64,000 nucleotides of DNA, taken from JASLEW01 sp035544895 (GTDB lineage Bacteria > Acidobacteriota > Thermoanaerobaculia > Multivoradales > UBA5704). The stretch covers positions 62,001 through 126,000 of the forward strand of contig DASZZM010000059.1 of the NCBI GenBank assembly GCA_035544895.1, in the 5' to 3' direction. Positions 46,424-53,730 of the stretch are shown piece after piece. The translations under genes were made by a program, and so were the position numbers. The stretch's first letter is position 1. Every line of letters starts with the position of its first letter. Under the pieces are notes generated by a model. The model was given only the letters and a program-made list of their open reading frames with translations, made no database searches and had not been told where the DNA came from.

Positions 46424-47690
46424 CGGCGACCTCCTGGAGTCGTCCGGCCGGCAGGTTTCCGGCCTGGTGGTTGTCTTTCCCGGCATTCCGGCCGCCCATC
46501 GCGGCGTCTCCGTCCTGCGTGGCCGTGCTCCCGCGGTCCGGCGCCTCCCCGGCCAGATATTCGGCCAGCAGCTCGGCGAGCAGGGCCGGCTCCCCGCCGG
46601 CCACGCTCTCGAGAACGAGGCGGCGGCTGGTCGTGTCGAGCGCGGTGACGACGTCGAGATTGCCTTCGCGGGCGAGGGCCTCGACGTCGTAGGCGGTGCC
46701 GTCGATCCAGCGGGCCGCCCGGTAGAGCGCCTGCGCCTGGTCCACCGGCCGCGCGAGCCGCAGCCAGAGCTCGGCGGCCAGGGCAAGCGCGCCGCCGAGC
46801 CGCCGGTTGCCCGCGCCGTGCAGGGGCGGGCGCGGCAGCGGGCGGGGCAGAAAAGGCGCCAATCCATGGCGGTGCGCATGCCGCGCGAAGGCGCGCTCGA
46901 GCGCGGTCGCCCGCTGGGCGCGGTGAAACAGCGCGTCGAAGACGTCGGCCCGCGGCGCTCCCTCGGCCAGCCGGCGGCGGTCGGCCGGCGCCAGGTCGGG
47001 ACAGAGCGCCTGCACCCGGTGCAATCCTGCCGCGGACAGCAGCCGGCAGCCTCGCTCCCACAGCGCCGCATCGTCCGTCAGTCCAGGCATCAGGGGCCAG
47101 ACCGCCGTGGCCCCGCCCGGCACGGCGGCGAGCCGATCGAGCTCGCCTTCGAGCAAGGCAGGGAGTAGATCCACCACGAGTGCAATCCCGGCGTCCGCCG
47201 CGAAGGCCGTCTCGTCGCCCGGCAGGAGCTGGAGAACGAGCGGAGTGCCTTCCGCCAGCCGCGCCCGCGCCAGCGCGTCGCGCTCCCGCGCCAGGGAGGG
47301 CGGTACCGGCGGCAGGTAGAGAACGTCGTCGAGAGGCGGTCCGGTCGGATCGGAGGCGGCGAGTCCCTGCCCGCTCTTATTGGACGCGCCGGGTCCCTGC
47401 CCGATCTGATCGGATGCGCCGGGTCCCTGCCTGGCGCGGGGGGCGGCGGCGGCGCTGGCGCCGGCGTTGCCCAGCCGCCCAGCCGCGAGATGCAGCCAGG
47501 GGCGGTCCGGAGCCTCCCAGGAGCGCGGCACGTAGCGGATCCAGAACCGGCCGGCTTCGGGAAGCTGGGCGGCGAAGCCCCGCCGTGCCAGTGGCGGCGG
47601 TCGCCCCGACGGCTGGGAGCCGGGCGCCGAGCCAGACTCCGCGCCGCGGCCCAGGCGGGATGCGGAGCCCGGTGAACGGGCGCCGCTCAT
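46416..47690 (-). CDS. Protein of unknown function with 10-residue repeats
   Basis: A 424-residue protein that I do not recognise. It starts at ATG 47690, overlapping the ribE stop (ATGA), so it is translated with ribE. No signal peptide or TM helix is evident. Residues about 83-113 are three 10-residue repeats (RQGPGASDQI-GQGPGASNKS-GQGLAASDPT) encoded by 30-bp units. The rest is Ala/Leu/Arg-rich and mostly helical with some recognisable strands (TPLVLQLLPGDE, GIALVVDLLPALL). A small outer-membrane protein gene overlaps its 3' end. No function can be assigned. Confidence 0.65.
   Translation of the reverse strand: MSGARSPGSASRLGRGAESGSAPGSQPSGRPPPLARRGFAAQLPEAGRFWIRYVPRSWEAPDRPWLHLAAGRLGNAGASAAAAPRARQGPGASDQIGQGPGASNKSGQGLAASDPTGPPLDDVLYLPPVPPSLARERDALARARLAEGTPLVLQLLPGDETAFAADAGIALVVDLLPALLEGELDRLAAVPGGATAVWPLMPGLTDDAALWERGCRLLSAAGLHRVQALCPDLAPADRRRLAEGAPRADVFDALFHRAQRATALERAFARHAHRHGLAPFLPRPLPRPPLHGAGNRRLGGALALAAELWLRLARPVDQAQALYRAARWIDGTAYDVEALAREGNLDVVTALDTTSRRLVLESVAGGEPALLAELLAEYLAGEAPDRGSTATQDGDAAMGGRNAGKDNHQAGNLPAGRLQEVADD
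47352..47441. repeat. Three 30-bp tandem repeats within the unknown gene
   Basis: Units start at 47352, 47382 and 47412. The second and third contain cgccgggtccctgcc, the reverse complement of the hairpin block found in the intergenic repeats at 15985 and 45501. Confidence 0.85.
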
Positions 47691-48358
47691 GGCCCTTGCG
47701 GCGGACTGCCGCTCTCCGGGAGCGTGGTCAGCCTCGGTTCCGGGGCGAAGCCGCGAGCGGCGAGCATGCGCTGCACGTACTTGGCGAGCACGTCGACTTC
47801 GACGTTGACGCGGTCGCCGGGCACGCGCTCGGCCAGGGTGGTCACGGCGAGGGTGTGCGGGATCAAGGCGACTTCGAAACGCTCCGGGCTGCCGGTGAGG
47901 AGCCCGGCCACCGTCAGGCTGACGCCGTCGACGGCGATCGACCCCTTCATCACCAGGAAGGGGGAGAGGTCGGGCGGGAGCTCGAGGGCGAGGACGCGGT
48001 GCTCGGCGAGGTCGTGGCGCTCCAGCACGCGGACCGTTCCGTCCACGTGCCCTTGCACCAGGTGGCCACCCAGCGGCTCGCCGGCGAGCAGCGCGGGCTC
48101 GAGATTGACCGCCTCGCCCGCGCGCAGGCCGCCCAGCGTGGTGCGCGACAGGGTCTCGGGCGAGAGCTCGACGGTGCTCGCGGCATCGCCCAGACCCGTC
48201 ACGGTCAGGCAGACGCCGGAGACCGCGAGGCTCGCCCCCACGCTCAGCCGCCGGGCCAGGGCGGCGCTGTGGCCGATCGCCAGGCACACCCCGCCCTGCC
48301 GCGAAGCTTCAGGCTCGCGCAACAAGTGCCCGCGCTCGACGATCAGGCCGGTGAACAT
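47687..48358 (-). CDS. ribE: Riboflavin synthase, alpha subunit
   Basis: This enzyme dismutates two 6,7-dimethyl-8-ribityllumazine molecules to riboflavin. The 223 residues contain the duplicated lumazine-binding fold: MFTGLIVERG, ASLAVSGVCLTV, ELSPETLSRTTLG, then HLVQGHVDGTV and KGSIAVDGVSLTVAG, IPHTLAVTTL and VNVEVDVLAKYV. The start is ATG 48358 (a GTG lies one codon before). ribD lies at 51159-52271 on the same strand, with vapBC and an M61 peptidase gene between them on the other strand. No FMN riboswitch was seen. Confidence 0.94.
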   Translation of the reverse strand: MFTGLIVERGHLLREPEASRQGGVCLAIGHSAALARRLSVGASLAVSGVCLTVTGLGDAASTVELSPETLSRTTLGGLRAGEAVNLEPALLAGEPLGGHLVQGHVDGTVRVLERHDLAEHRVLALELPPDLSPFLVMKGSIAVDGVSLTVAGLLTGSPERFEVALIPHTLAVTTLAERVPGDRVNVEVDVLAKYVQRMLAARGFAPEPRLTTLPESGSPPQGP

Positions 48359-48389
48359 CACTCCCCCCGCCGCGGCGCGGCGTCCGGCT

Positions 48390-48502
48390 GGACGGGTATA
48401 CGGTGTTCGTCACTCTGTTGCCGCCAAGCGCGGCCGCACACCCCGTCAGCGGGCCTAGCTTACCCGAGGAGGAGGCGTCATGAAGACGCAGAAATTCTCA
48501 CG
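48390..48502 (+). repeat. Leader direct repeat, copy 1
   Basis: This copy is about 80% identical to 49159-49265. Shared blocks are ggacgggtatac, ccgccaa-cgcggccgcaca, cagcgggccta, cccgaggag and tcatgaaga. It includes a strong ribosome site and an ATG (48480) that correspond to the start of the M61 peptidase gene, after which the similarity ends and vapBC follows. Confidence 0.9.
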
Positions 48503-48524
48503 TTATGCTGAAAAGAAACCGATG

Positions 48525-48553
48525 TTGACATCCCAAAGCATATCAACTAGCTT
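48525..48553 (+). promoter_or_regulatory. Promoter for vapBC
   Basis: A perfect -35 TTGACA (48525-48530) is 17 bp from TAGCTT (48548-48553) in an AT-rich patch. Transcription would begin at or near the vapB ATG at 48561, giving a leaderless message. The inverted pair gcatat (48538-48543) and atatgc (48559-48564) overlaps it and could be the VapB operator. Confidence 0.5.
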
Positions 48554-48560
48554 GGATTAT

Positions 48561-48755
48561 ATGCGCACGACTCTTGACATTCCCGAGGAACTGATCGAGG
48601 AGGCCCGGCTTCTCCTCGGTTTCAAGTCCAAGACCGATACCGTGGTGCTCTCGCTCCAGGAGCTGATCCGCCGACGCCGGATCGAGCAGTTGAAGTCGCT
48701 GCTGGGCGCCGTCGAGCTGGACATCGACATCCCGCGCTCGCGGCGGCGCTCGTGA
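48561..48755 (+). CDS. vapB: VapB-type antitoxin
   Basis: The 64-residue protein MRTTLDIPEELIEEARLLLG matches the ribbon-helix-helix antitoxins of VapBC pairs, with KSKTDTVVLSLQELIRRRRI next and a C-terminal toxin-neutralising tail. The family N-terminus fits ATG 48561. In the same frame there is an earlier ATG at 48480 with a strong ribosome site (GAGGAGGAG), which would add 27 residues; that site belongs to the duplicated M61 leader. The stop overlaps vapC by four bases. Confidence 0.88.
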   Translation: MRTTLDIPEELIEEARLLLGFKSKTDTVVLSLQELIRRRRIEQLKSLLGAVELDIDIPRSRRRS

Positions 48756-49147
48756 TCTTCGTCGACACCTCGGTGTGGGTCGCCGCCTTCCGCGCCGGGG
48801 ACGGACTCGAGGCCAGGACGCTGCGCCACCTCCTGGACCAGGACGAGGTCGGCCTGCCGATCCCGGTCAGGATCGAGATCCTGGCTGGAGCGTCGAGCGA
48901 GGATCGCACGAGGCTGCGCAAGGCGCTTTCCGCTCTTCCCGTCTACTACCCCGGCGCAGCTACCTGGAGACTCGTCGATTCCTGGCTCGCGCCGGCCGCC
49001 AGCGCCGGCAAGCGCTTCGGACTTACCGACCTCCTCATTGGAGCCCTCGCCGCCGAGCATGAGGGCGTCCTCTGGTCGCTCGACTCGGACTTTCGGCGCA
49101 TGGCGAGCATCGGTTTCGTGACCCTCTTCGAACCTGCTCCATCCTGA
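48752..49147 (+). CDS. vapC: VapC-type PIN-domain toxin
   Basis: VapC toxins are PIN-domain ribonucleases that cut tRNA or rRNA until bound by VapB. The 131 residues show the acidic catalytic set: D5 in MIFVDTSVWV, Glu in VRIEILAG, Asp in FGLTDLLIGALA and Asp in WSLDSDFRRM. The start is GTG 48752, overlapping the vapB stop (GTGA). It is bounded on its right by the second copy of the leader repeat. The toxin-antitoxin pair is complete and looks functional. Confidence 0.93.
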   Translation: MIFVDTSVWVAAFRAGDGLEARTLRHLLDQDEVGLPIPVRIEILAGASSEDRTRLRKALSALPVYYPGAATWRLVDSWLAPAASAGKRFGLTDLLIGALAAEHEGVLWSLDSDFRRMASIGFVTLFEPAPS

Positions 49148-49158
49148 TCGCTCGACGG

Positions 49159-49265
49159 GGACGGGTATACAGTACCCATCACTTTGTCGCCGCCAACCGC
49201 GGCCGCACATCCGGCAGCGGGCCTACCCGAGGAGAAGAGATCATGAAGAGGCAAAGCGTGTCGCG
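49159..49265 (+). repeat. Leader direct repeat, copy 2 (native M61 leader)
   Basis: This is the counterpart of 48390-48502 and includes the ribosome site GAGGAG and the ATG (49243) of the M61 peptidase gene. The two copies bracket vapBC exactly. Confidence 0.9.
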
Positions 49266-51135
49266 AGCCGTGTGGATGGCCATGGCCGTCGTCGCTGCCG
49301 GGGTGGCGCTGCCGGGCGCGGCGGCGCCGGCCGGAACGATCCGGCTGGCGGTGGATGCCGGCGAGGCGCCGCGCAAGATCTTCCATGCCCACCTCACCAT
49401 TCCCGCACGCCCCGGGCCGCTCGAGCTCTATTACCCGAAGTGGATCCCCGGCGAGCATGGCCCCACCGGACCGATCACCGACCTTGCGGGCCTGCGCCTC
49501 TCGGCTGCCGGCAAACCCATCGCCTGGCGGCGCGACGACGTGGACATGTATGCCCTGCACTGCGAGGTCCCCGCCGGCGCGAGCGAGGTCGAGGTCTCGC
49601 TCGACCTCCTGTCGCCGGCCACGATCGCGGGCTTCTCGAGCGGCGCCTCGGCGACCGCGGAGCTGACCCTCCTCTCCTGGAACCAGGTGCTTCTCTACCC
49701 GGCGGGCTCGCCGGCCGACGAGATCTCCTACGCCGCCCGCCTTCGCCTCCCCGCCGGCTGGAAGTACGCCACCGCCCTGCCGGTCGAGCGCGAGACGGCG
49801 GCGGGGATCGAGTTCGCGCCCGTCTCGCTCACCACCCTGGTGGACTCGCCCGTCCTCGCCGGCGTCCACTTGCGGACGATCCCGCTGGCCGAGGCCCCGC
49901 GCGCCGAGATCGACCTCGCCGCCGACAGCGCCGCGGCGCTCGGCATGCCAGCCGACCTCGCCGGCCACTACCGGCAGCTCGCCGTTGAGGCCGCGGCGCT
50001 GTTCGGCGCCCACCACTACCGCAGCTACCGCTTCCTCTTGACGCTCTCCGACCACGTCGCACACTTCGGCCTCGAACACCACGAGTCGAGCGACGACCGC
50101 GTCGACGAGCGCTCGCTGCTGGACGACGACCGCCGCCGGCTGATGCTGACGCTCCTGCCGCACGAGTACGTGCATTCCTGGAACGGCAAGTACCGGCGGC
50201 CGGCCGGCCTCGCCACCCCCGACTTCCAGGTCCCCATGAAGGGCGAGCTCTTGTGGATCTACGAGGGACTCACGGAGTACCTGGGCGACCTGCTGACCGC
50301 GCGCAGCAGCTTGTGGACGCCGGAGCAATACCGGGAGAACCTGGCCGAGGTGGCGGCCCTCCTCGACACCCACCCGGGGCGCACCTGGCGGCCGCTCGTG
50401 GACACGACCGTCGCGGCGCAGCTGCTCTACGCGGCGCGACCCGACTGGCAGGCCTGGCGCCGCGGCGTGGATTTCTACGACGAAGGCGAGCTGATCTGGC
50501 TGGAGGCCGACACCATCGTGCGCGAGCAGAGCCAGGGCGCCAAGAGCCTCGATGACTTCTGCCGCCTCTTTCACGGCGGCGAGAGCGGGCCGCCCAAGGT
50601 GGCGACCTACACGCTCGACGACGTGGTTGCCGCGCTCGATAAGGTGTCGCCCCACGACTGGCGCGGCTTCTTCCGCGCGCGGCTTGACGAGGTCTCGCAG
50701 CACCCCCCGATGGGCGGCATCGAACGCGGAGGCTGGAAGCTCGTCTACAGCGAGGTGATGCCGGAGAGGATCAAGTCGCGCGAGGAGGTGCGCGAGGTCG
50801 TGGATCTGTCCTTCTCGCTCGGCATGGTCGTTGCCAAGGGAAACGGGGAAATCCGCGACGTGGTGCCCGGCCTGCCCGCGGCCCGCGCCGGAGTCGGGCC
50901 CGGGATGCGCCTGGTGGCGGTCAACGGGCGGCACTGGAGCAAGGACGTCCTGCGCGACGCGGTGAAGGCGAGCCCCAAAGAGCCGATCGAGCTGCTGGTC
51001 GAAAACAGCGAGTACTACAAGAGCTACCCGCTCGACTACCACGGCGGCGAGCGCTTCCCGCACCTCGAGCGCGTCGCCGCCCGGCCCGACCTCTTGAGCA
51101 AGATCCTGCAACCGCTCGCGCCGCCGGCGAAGTAA
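49243..51135 (+). CDS. M61-family metallopeptidase with PDZ domain
   Basis: A 630-residue exported glycyl-aminopeptidase-like enzyme. It has a signal peptide (MAMAVVAAGVALPGAAAPA), an N-terminal beta domain with YYPKWIPGEHGPTGP and a zinc-peptidase domain. That domain has HEYVH (H307, E308, H311) and, downstream, WIYEGLTEYLGDLL, which supplies the third ligand. A C-terminal PDZ domain follows (about 530-600; DVVPGLPAARAGVGPGMRL). The segment FGLEHHESSDDR before the active site is typical of M61. The start at 49243 has GAGGAG upstream. It stands alone between rib genes on the opposite strand. Confidence 0.9.
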   Translation: MKRQSVSRAVWMAMAVVAAGVALPGAAAPAGTIRLAVDAGEAPRKIFHAHLTIPARPGPLELYYPKWIPGEHGPTGPITDLAGLRLSAAGKPIAWRRDDVDMYALHCEVPAGASEVEVSLDLLSPATIAGFSSGASATAELTLLSWNQVLLYPAGSPADEISYAARLRLPAGWKYATALPVERETAAGIEFAPVSLTTLVDSPVLAGVHLRTIPLAEAPRAEIDLAADSAAALGMPADLAGHYRQLAVEAAALFGAHHYRSYRFLLTLSDHVAHFGLEHHESSDDRVDERSLLDDDRRRLMLTLLPHEYVHSWNGKYRRPAGLATPDFQVPMKGELLWIYEGLTEYLGDLLTARSSLWTPEQYRENLAEVAALLDTHPGRTWRPLVDTTVAAQLLYAARPDWQAWRRGVDFYDEGELIWLEADTIVREQSQGAKSLDDFCRLFHGGESGPPKVATYTLDDVVAALDKVSPHDWRGFFRARLDEVSQHPPMGGIERGGWKLVYSEVMPERIKSREEVREVVDLSFSLGMVVAKGNGEIRDVVPGLPAARAGVGPGMRLVAVNGRHWSKDVLRDAVKASPKEPIELLVENSEYYKSYPLDYHGGERFPHLERVAARPDLLSKILQPLAPPAK

Positions 51136-51158
51136 GCGCCGGCGGCTCGACCAGCCGG

Positions 51159-52271
51159 TCAGCTCTCGGCGCAGCGCGCCAGCAGGTCGGCGAGGCGGCC
51201 GGGGGCGTAGGCGGTCAAGATCAGGTCGGAGCCGGCGCGGCGGGATTCGAGACGGTCGAGGCGGGGGGCGTCGGCGAGCGCGCCGAGGCCGGCGCCGGCC
51301 AGCGGGCCGGGCGCCGACTCACCGCCGATCAAGAGCGGCGCCGCGTCGATTGCCACCTGATCGTAGAGCCCGGCCGCGACGAAGGCGGCGAGCACCCCGG
51401 CGCCGCCCTCGACCAGCACGCTGCGCACGCCGCGCGCGAAAAGATCGGCCAGGACGGCGGCCGGCTCGGCGGCGGGCAGCACGACCACCGTCGCGCCCGC
51501 GGCCTCGAGCTCGCGCCGGCGGGCGGCGTCGGCCGACTCGGTGTAGACGAGCAGAGGCCCGGCGGCGCCGAACAGGCGGGCGCGCGCCGGCAGCCGCAGC
51601 CGGCGGTCGAGCACGACCCGCACGCCGGGCGCGCCGGCCAACCCCAGCCGGCGGTCGAGGCGCGGGTCGTCGGCGAGAACGGTGCCGCTGCCCACCAGCG
51701 TTGCGTCGTTCTCCTCACGCAGCCGGAGCGCCCAGCGGCGCCCCGCCGGCGCGGAGATCCACTGGCTTTCGCCGGCGGCGGTGGCGATGCGTCCGTCGAG
51801 GCTCATCGCCCATTTCACGGTCACCGCCGGCCGGCCGAGGGTGGCCGCCACCAGGAAGCGGAGATTGAGGCGGACCGCCGCCTCGGCGAGCGGCCCCACC
51901 TCCACTTCGACGCCCGCGGCGCGCAGGCGTGCAAAGCCGCCGCCGGCCACCCGGGGGTCGGGGTCGCGGTGGCAGGCCACGACACGGGCGATCCCGGCGG
52001 CAAGCACGGCGTCCACGCAGGGGGGAGTACGGCCGTGATGGGCGCAGGGCTCCAGAGTCACGTACAGGGTGGCGCCGCGGGCGCTGCTTCCCGCCGCGGC
52101 GAGCGCTTCGACCTCGGCGTGCGGGCCGCCGACCTGGCGGTGCCAGCCGCTGCCGACCACCTCTCCGCCGCGCACCACCAGCGCGCCCACCATGGGATTG
52201 GGCGAGGTGCGGTAGCGGCCGCGGGCGGCGAGGCGCAGGGCTCGCCGCAGCGCCTCAGCCGAGGAGAGCAG
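51159..52271 (-). CDS. ribD: Bifunctional riboflavin deaminase-reductase RibD
   Basis: RibD carries out the deamination and reduction steps of riboflavin synthesis. The deaminase half has RTSPNPMVGALVV, the zinc motif GGPHAEVEAL and TLEPCAHHGRTPPCVDAVLA. The reductase half has TVKWAMSLDGRIATAAGESQ and LVEGGAGVLAAF. The coding frame overlaps the ftsY end by 17 bp and holds no ATG, GTG or TTG at the expected place. The best fit is CTG 52271, which has GGGAG seven bases upstream; the first in-frame ATG (in PNPMVG) would cut into the conserved domain. Start by a non-AUG codon or coupling to ftsY termination is therefore likely. About 370 residues. Confidence 0.88.
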   Translation of the reverse strand: MLSSAEALRRALRLAARGRYRTSPNPMVGALVVRGGEVVGSGWHRQVGGPHAEVEALAAAGSSARGATLYVTLEPCAHHGRTPPCVDAVLAAGIARVVACHRDPDPRVAGGGFARLRAAGVEVEVGPLAEAAVRLNLRFLVAATLGRPAVTVKWAMSLDGRIATAAGESQWISAPAGRRWALRLREENDATLVGSGTVLADDPRLDRRLGLAGAPGVRVVLDRRLRLPARARLFGAAGPLLVYTESADAARRRELEAAGATVVVLPAAEPAAVLADLFARGVRSVLVEGGAGVLAAFVAAGLYDQVAIDAAPLLIGGESAPGPLAGAGLGALADAPRLDRLESRRAGSDLILTAYAPGRLADLLARCAES

Positions 52272-53244
52272 CGGCGAACTCCCGGGGACGGAACTCCACC
52301 AGGTCGTCGGGAGTCTCCCCCACCCCCAGGAACTGAATGGGGAGGCGCAGCTCGCGCGCCACCGCCACCGCCATGCCACCTCTGGCGGTGCCGTCGAGCT
52401 TCGCCAGCAAGATCCCGTCGACCGGCACCACCTGGCCGAAAGTGCGCGCCTGTGCCAGGGCGTTCTGGCCGGTGGTGGCGTCGAGCACGAGGAGCGTGGA
52501 GCGCTGCCGGTCGGCGGCCTCGCGGTCGATGACCCGGCGCACTTTGCCCAGCTCGGCCATGAGGTGGTCCTTGGTATGCAGTCGCCCGGCCGTGTCGACC
52601 AGGAGCTGATCGATCCGCCGCGCGCGGGCCGCGTGGATGGCGTCGAAGACGACCGCCGCCGGGTCGGCGCCAAACCCCTGGCGGATGACCTCGACGCCGA
52701 GCCGCTCGCCCCACAGCGCGAGCTGCTCGATCGCCGCGGCGCGGAAGGTGTCCGCCGCGGCGAGCAGCACGGTCTGGCCGCGCCGCTGATAGAAGCGGGC
52801 GAGCTTGGCGATCGAGGTGGTCTTGCCGACGCCATTGACGCCGACGACCAGGGTGAGGGCGGGACCGCGGCCGAGGCGGCGGGACGGCACCTCGAAGAGC
52901 AGGTCCGCCATCTCGTCGGCCAGCAGCTTGCGCAGGCGCGCGCCGCTGCCGAGCTGCTCGCGCATGGCGTTGCGCTTCACCCGCTCGAGCAGATCGAGCG
53001 TGGTGGCGACTCCCAGGTCGGCGCCGATGAGGATCTCTTCGATGTATTCGAGGGTCGTCTCGTCGAGCGTCGCCCGGCCCTCCACGGCGGCGCTCATCTT
53101 CTGCGCGATATCGGCGCGCGTCTTCTGCAAGCCGCGCCTCAGCTTCTGCCAGAACCCGCCTTCCGCCCCCTCGTCCTCCTCCTCCGGCAGGCGGGCTTCC
53201 GGCGCGAGCTCGAGGAGGTCATCCGCCTGATCGTTCCCGGCCAT
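52255..53244 (-). CDS. ftsY: Signal recognition particle receptor FtsY
   Basis: FtsY docks ribosome-SRP complexes at the membrane. The 329 residues have a short acidic N-terminus (about 1-28), an N domain (FWQKLRRGLQKTRADIAQKM) and a GTPase G domain. Signatures are GVNGVGKTTSIAKLARF, AADTFRAAAIEQLALW, LLVDTAGRLHTKDHLMAEL and LLAKLDGTARGGMAVAV, ending FLGVGETPDDLVEFRPREF. ATG 53244 is the start. Its stop lies inside the start of ribD. Confidence 0.96.
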   Translation of the reverse strand: MAGNDQADDLLELAPEARLPEEEDEGAEGGFWQKLRRGLQKTRADIAQKMSAAVEGRATLDETTLEYIEEILIGADLGVATTLDLLERVKRNAMREQLGSGARLRKLLADEMADLLFEVPSRRLGRGPALTLVVGVNGVGKTTSIAKLARFYQRRGQTVLLAAADTFRAAAIEQLALWGERLGVEVIRQGFGADPAAVVFDAIHAARARRIDQLLVDTAGRLHTKDHLMAELGKVRRVIDREAADRQRSTLLVLDATTGQNALAQARTFGQVVPVDGILLAKLDGTARGGMAVAVARELRLPIQFLGVGETPDDLVEFRPREFAAALLG

Positions 53245-53270
53245 GGGAGCCCAATCATAGCCTTCCGAGA

Positions 53271-53327
53271 CGAAACTCCTGCCCCGAGAGGGCGGGGGCG
53301 TCCCCTTCCCCCCCGGCGACCGCCGGG
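53271..53327 (+). repeat. Dispersed intergenic repeat, copy C (short)
   Basis: cgaaactcctgccccgagag followed by ggggcgtccccttccccccc matches the opening of copy B (15933). It ends in a stem cccggc-gacc-gccggg (53312-53327). It lies in the 89-bp gap between ftsY and the roadblock-like gene. Confidence 0.75.
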
Positions 53328-53333
53328 CAAAAC

Positions 53334-53699
53334 TCAGGAGGCGAACAGGGAGGCCTTCAGCTGCCGGGCGGCCTCTTCGAGGGTGGCGCGGGCCTGGGCC
53401 ACCAGGGCGGGGTGGCGCTGCACCAGGGACAGGTAGTAGCCGTCGCGAAGGGGAATGGCGTAGATGTGGACGTCGCGGTTCTCGATGTGGATCAGGCGCG
53501 GCTCGCCAAGCTGGCTCTGCGCCAGCACCCTCTCGAGGTGGCGCAGGTGAATGCCCAGATAGGCGCCGAGCACGCGCATCTCGTAAGGGCTGAAGTCCGC
53601 GCACGCCAGGTCGACGGTCTCGCCGCTGCCATCGAGGAACAGGGCGCCCAGGGCGCGATCGTTGGCGGCCAGGAGGTTGGCCAGGACGTACTGGAACAT
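53334..53699 (-). CDS. Roadblock/LC7-like small protein
   Basis: A 121-residue soluble protein. The pattern fits a roadblock/LC7 fold: an N-terminal helix (MFQYVLANLLAANDRALGAL), then GALFLDGSGETVDLA, a helix (YEMRVLGAYLGIHLRHLERVL), HIENRDVHIYAIPLRDGYYL and a C-terminal helix. MglB-type roadblock proteins regulate small GTPases in motility and polarity; no MglA gene is present here. It follows the HD-GYP gene by about 31 bp and is probably co-transcribed with it. Start ATG 53699, weak ribosome site. Confidence 0.7.
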   Translation of the reverse strand: MFQYVLANLLAANDRALGALFLDGSGETVDLACADFSPYEMRVLGAYLGIHLRHLERVLAQSQLGEPRLIHIENRDVHIYAIPLRDGYYLSLVQRHPALVAQARATLEEAARQLKASLFAS

Positions 53700-53730
53700 G
53701 CGGCGGGCTCGGCCGTACCTGGCGGCAGGG

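Noticed and set aside
47352..47441. CRISPR-like array
   Set aside because: The units are contiguous in-frame 30-bp tandem repeats without spacers, and no cas genes are present.
48359..48480. FMN riboswitch upstream of ribE or ribD
   Set aside because: None of the conserved RFN helices could be recognised; ribD starts inside ftsY and ribE has only a short leader.
48390..49265. Insertion sequence around vapBC
   Set aside because: No transposase and no terminal inverted repeats; the flanking repeats are direct and are copies of the neighbouring gene leader.
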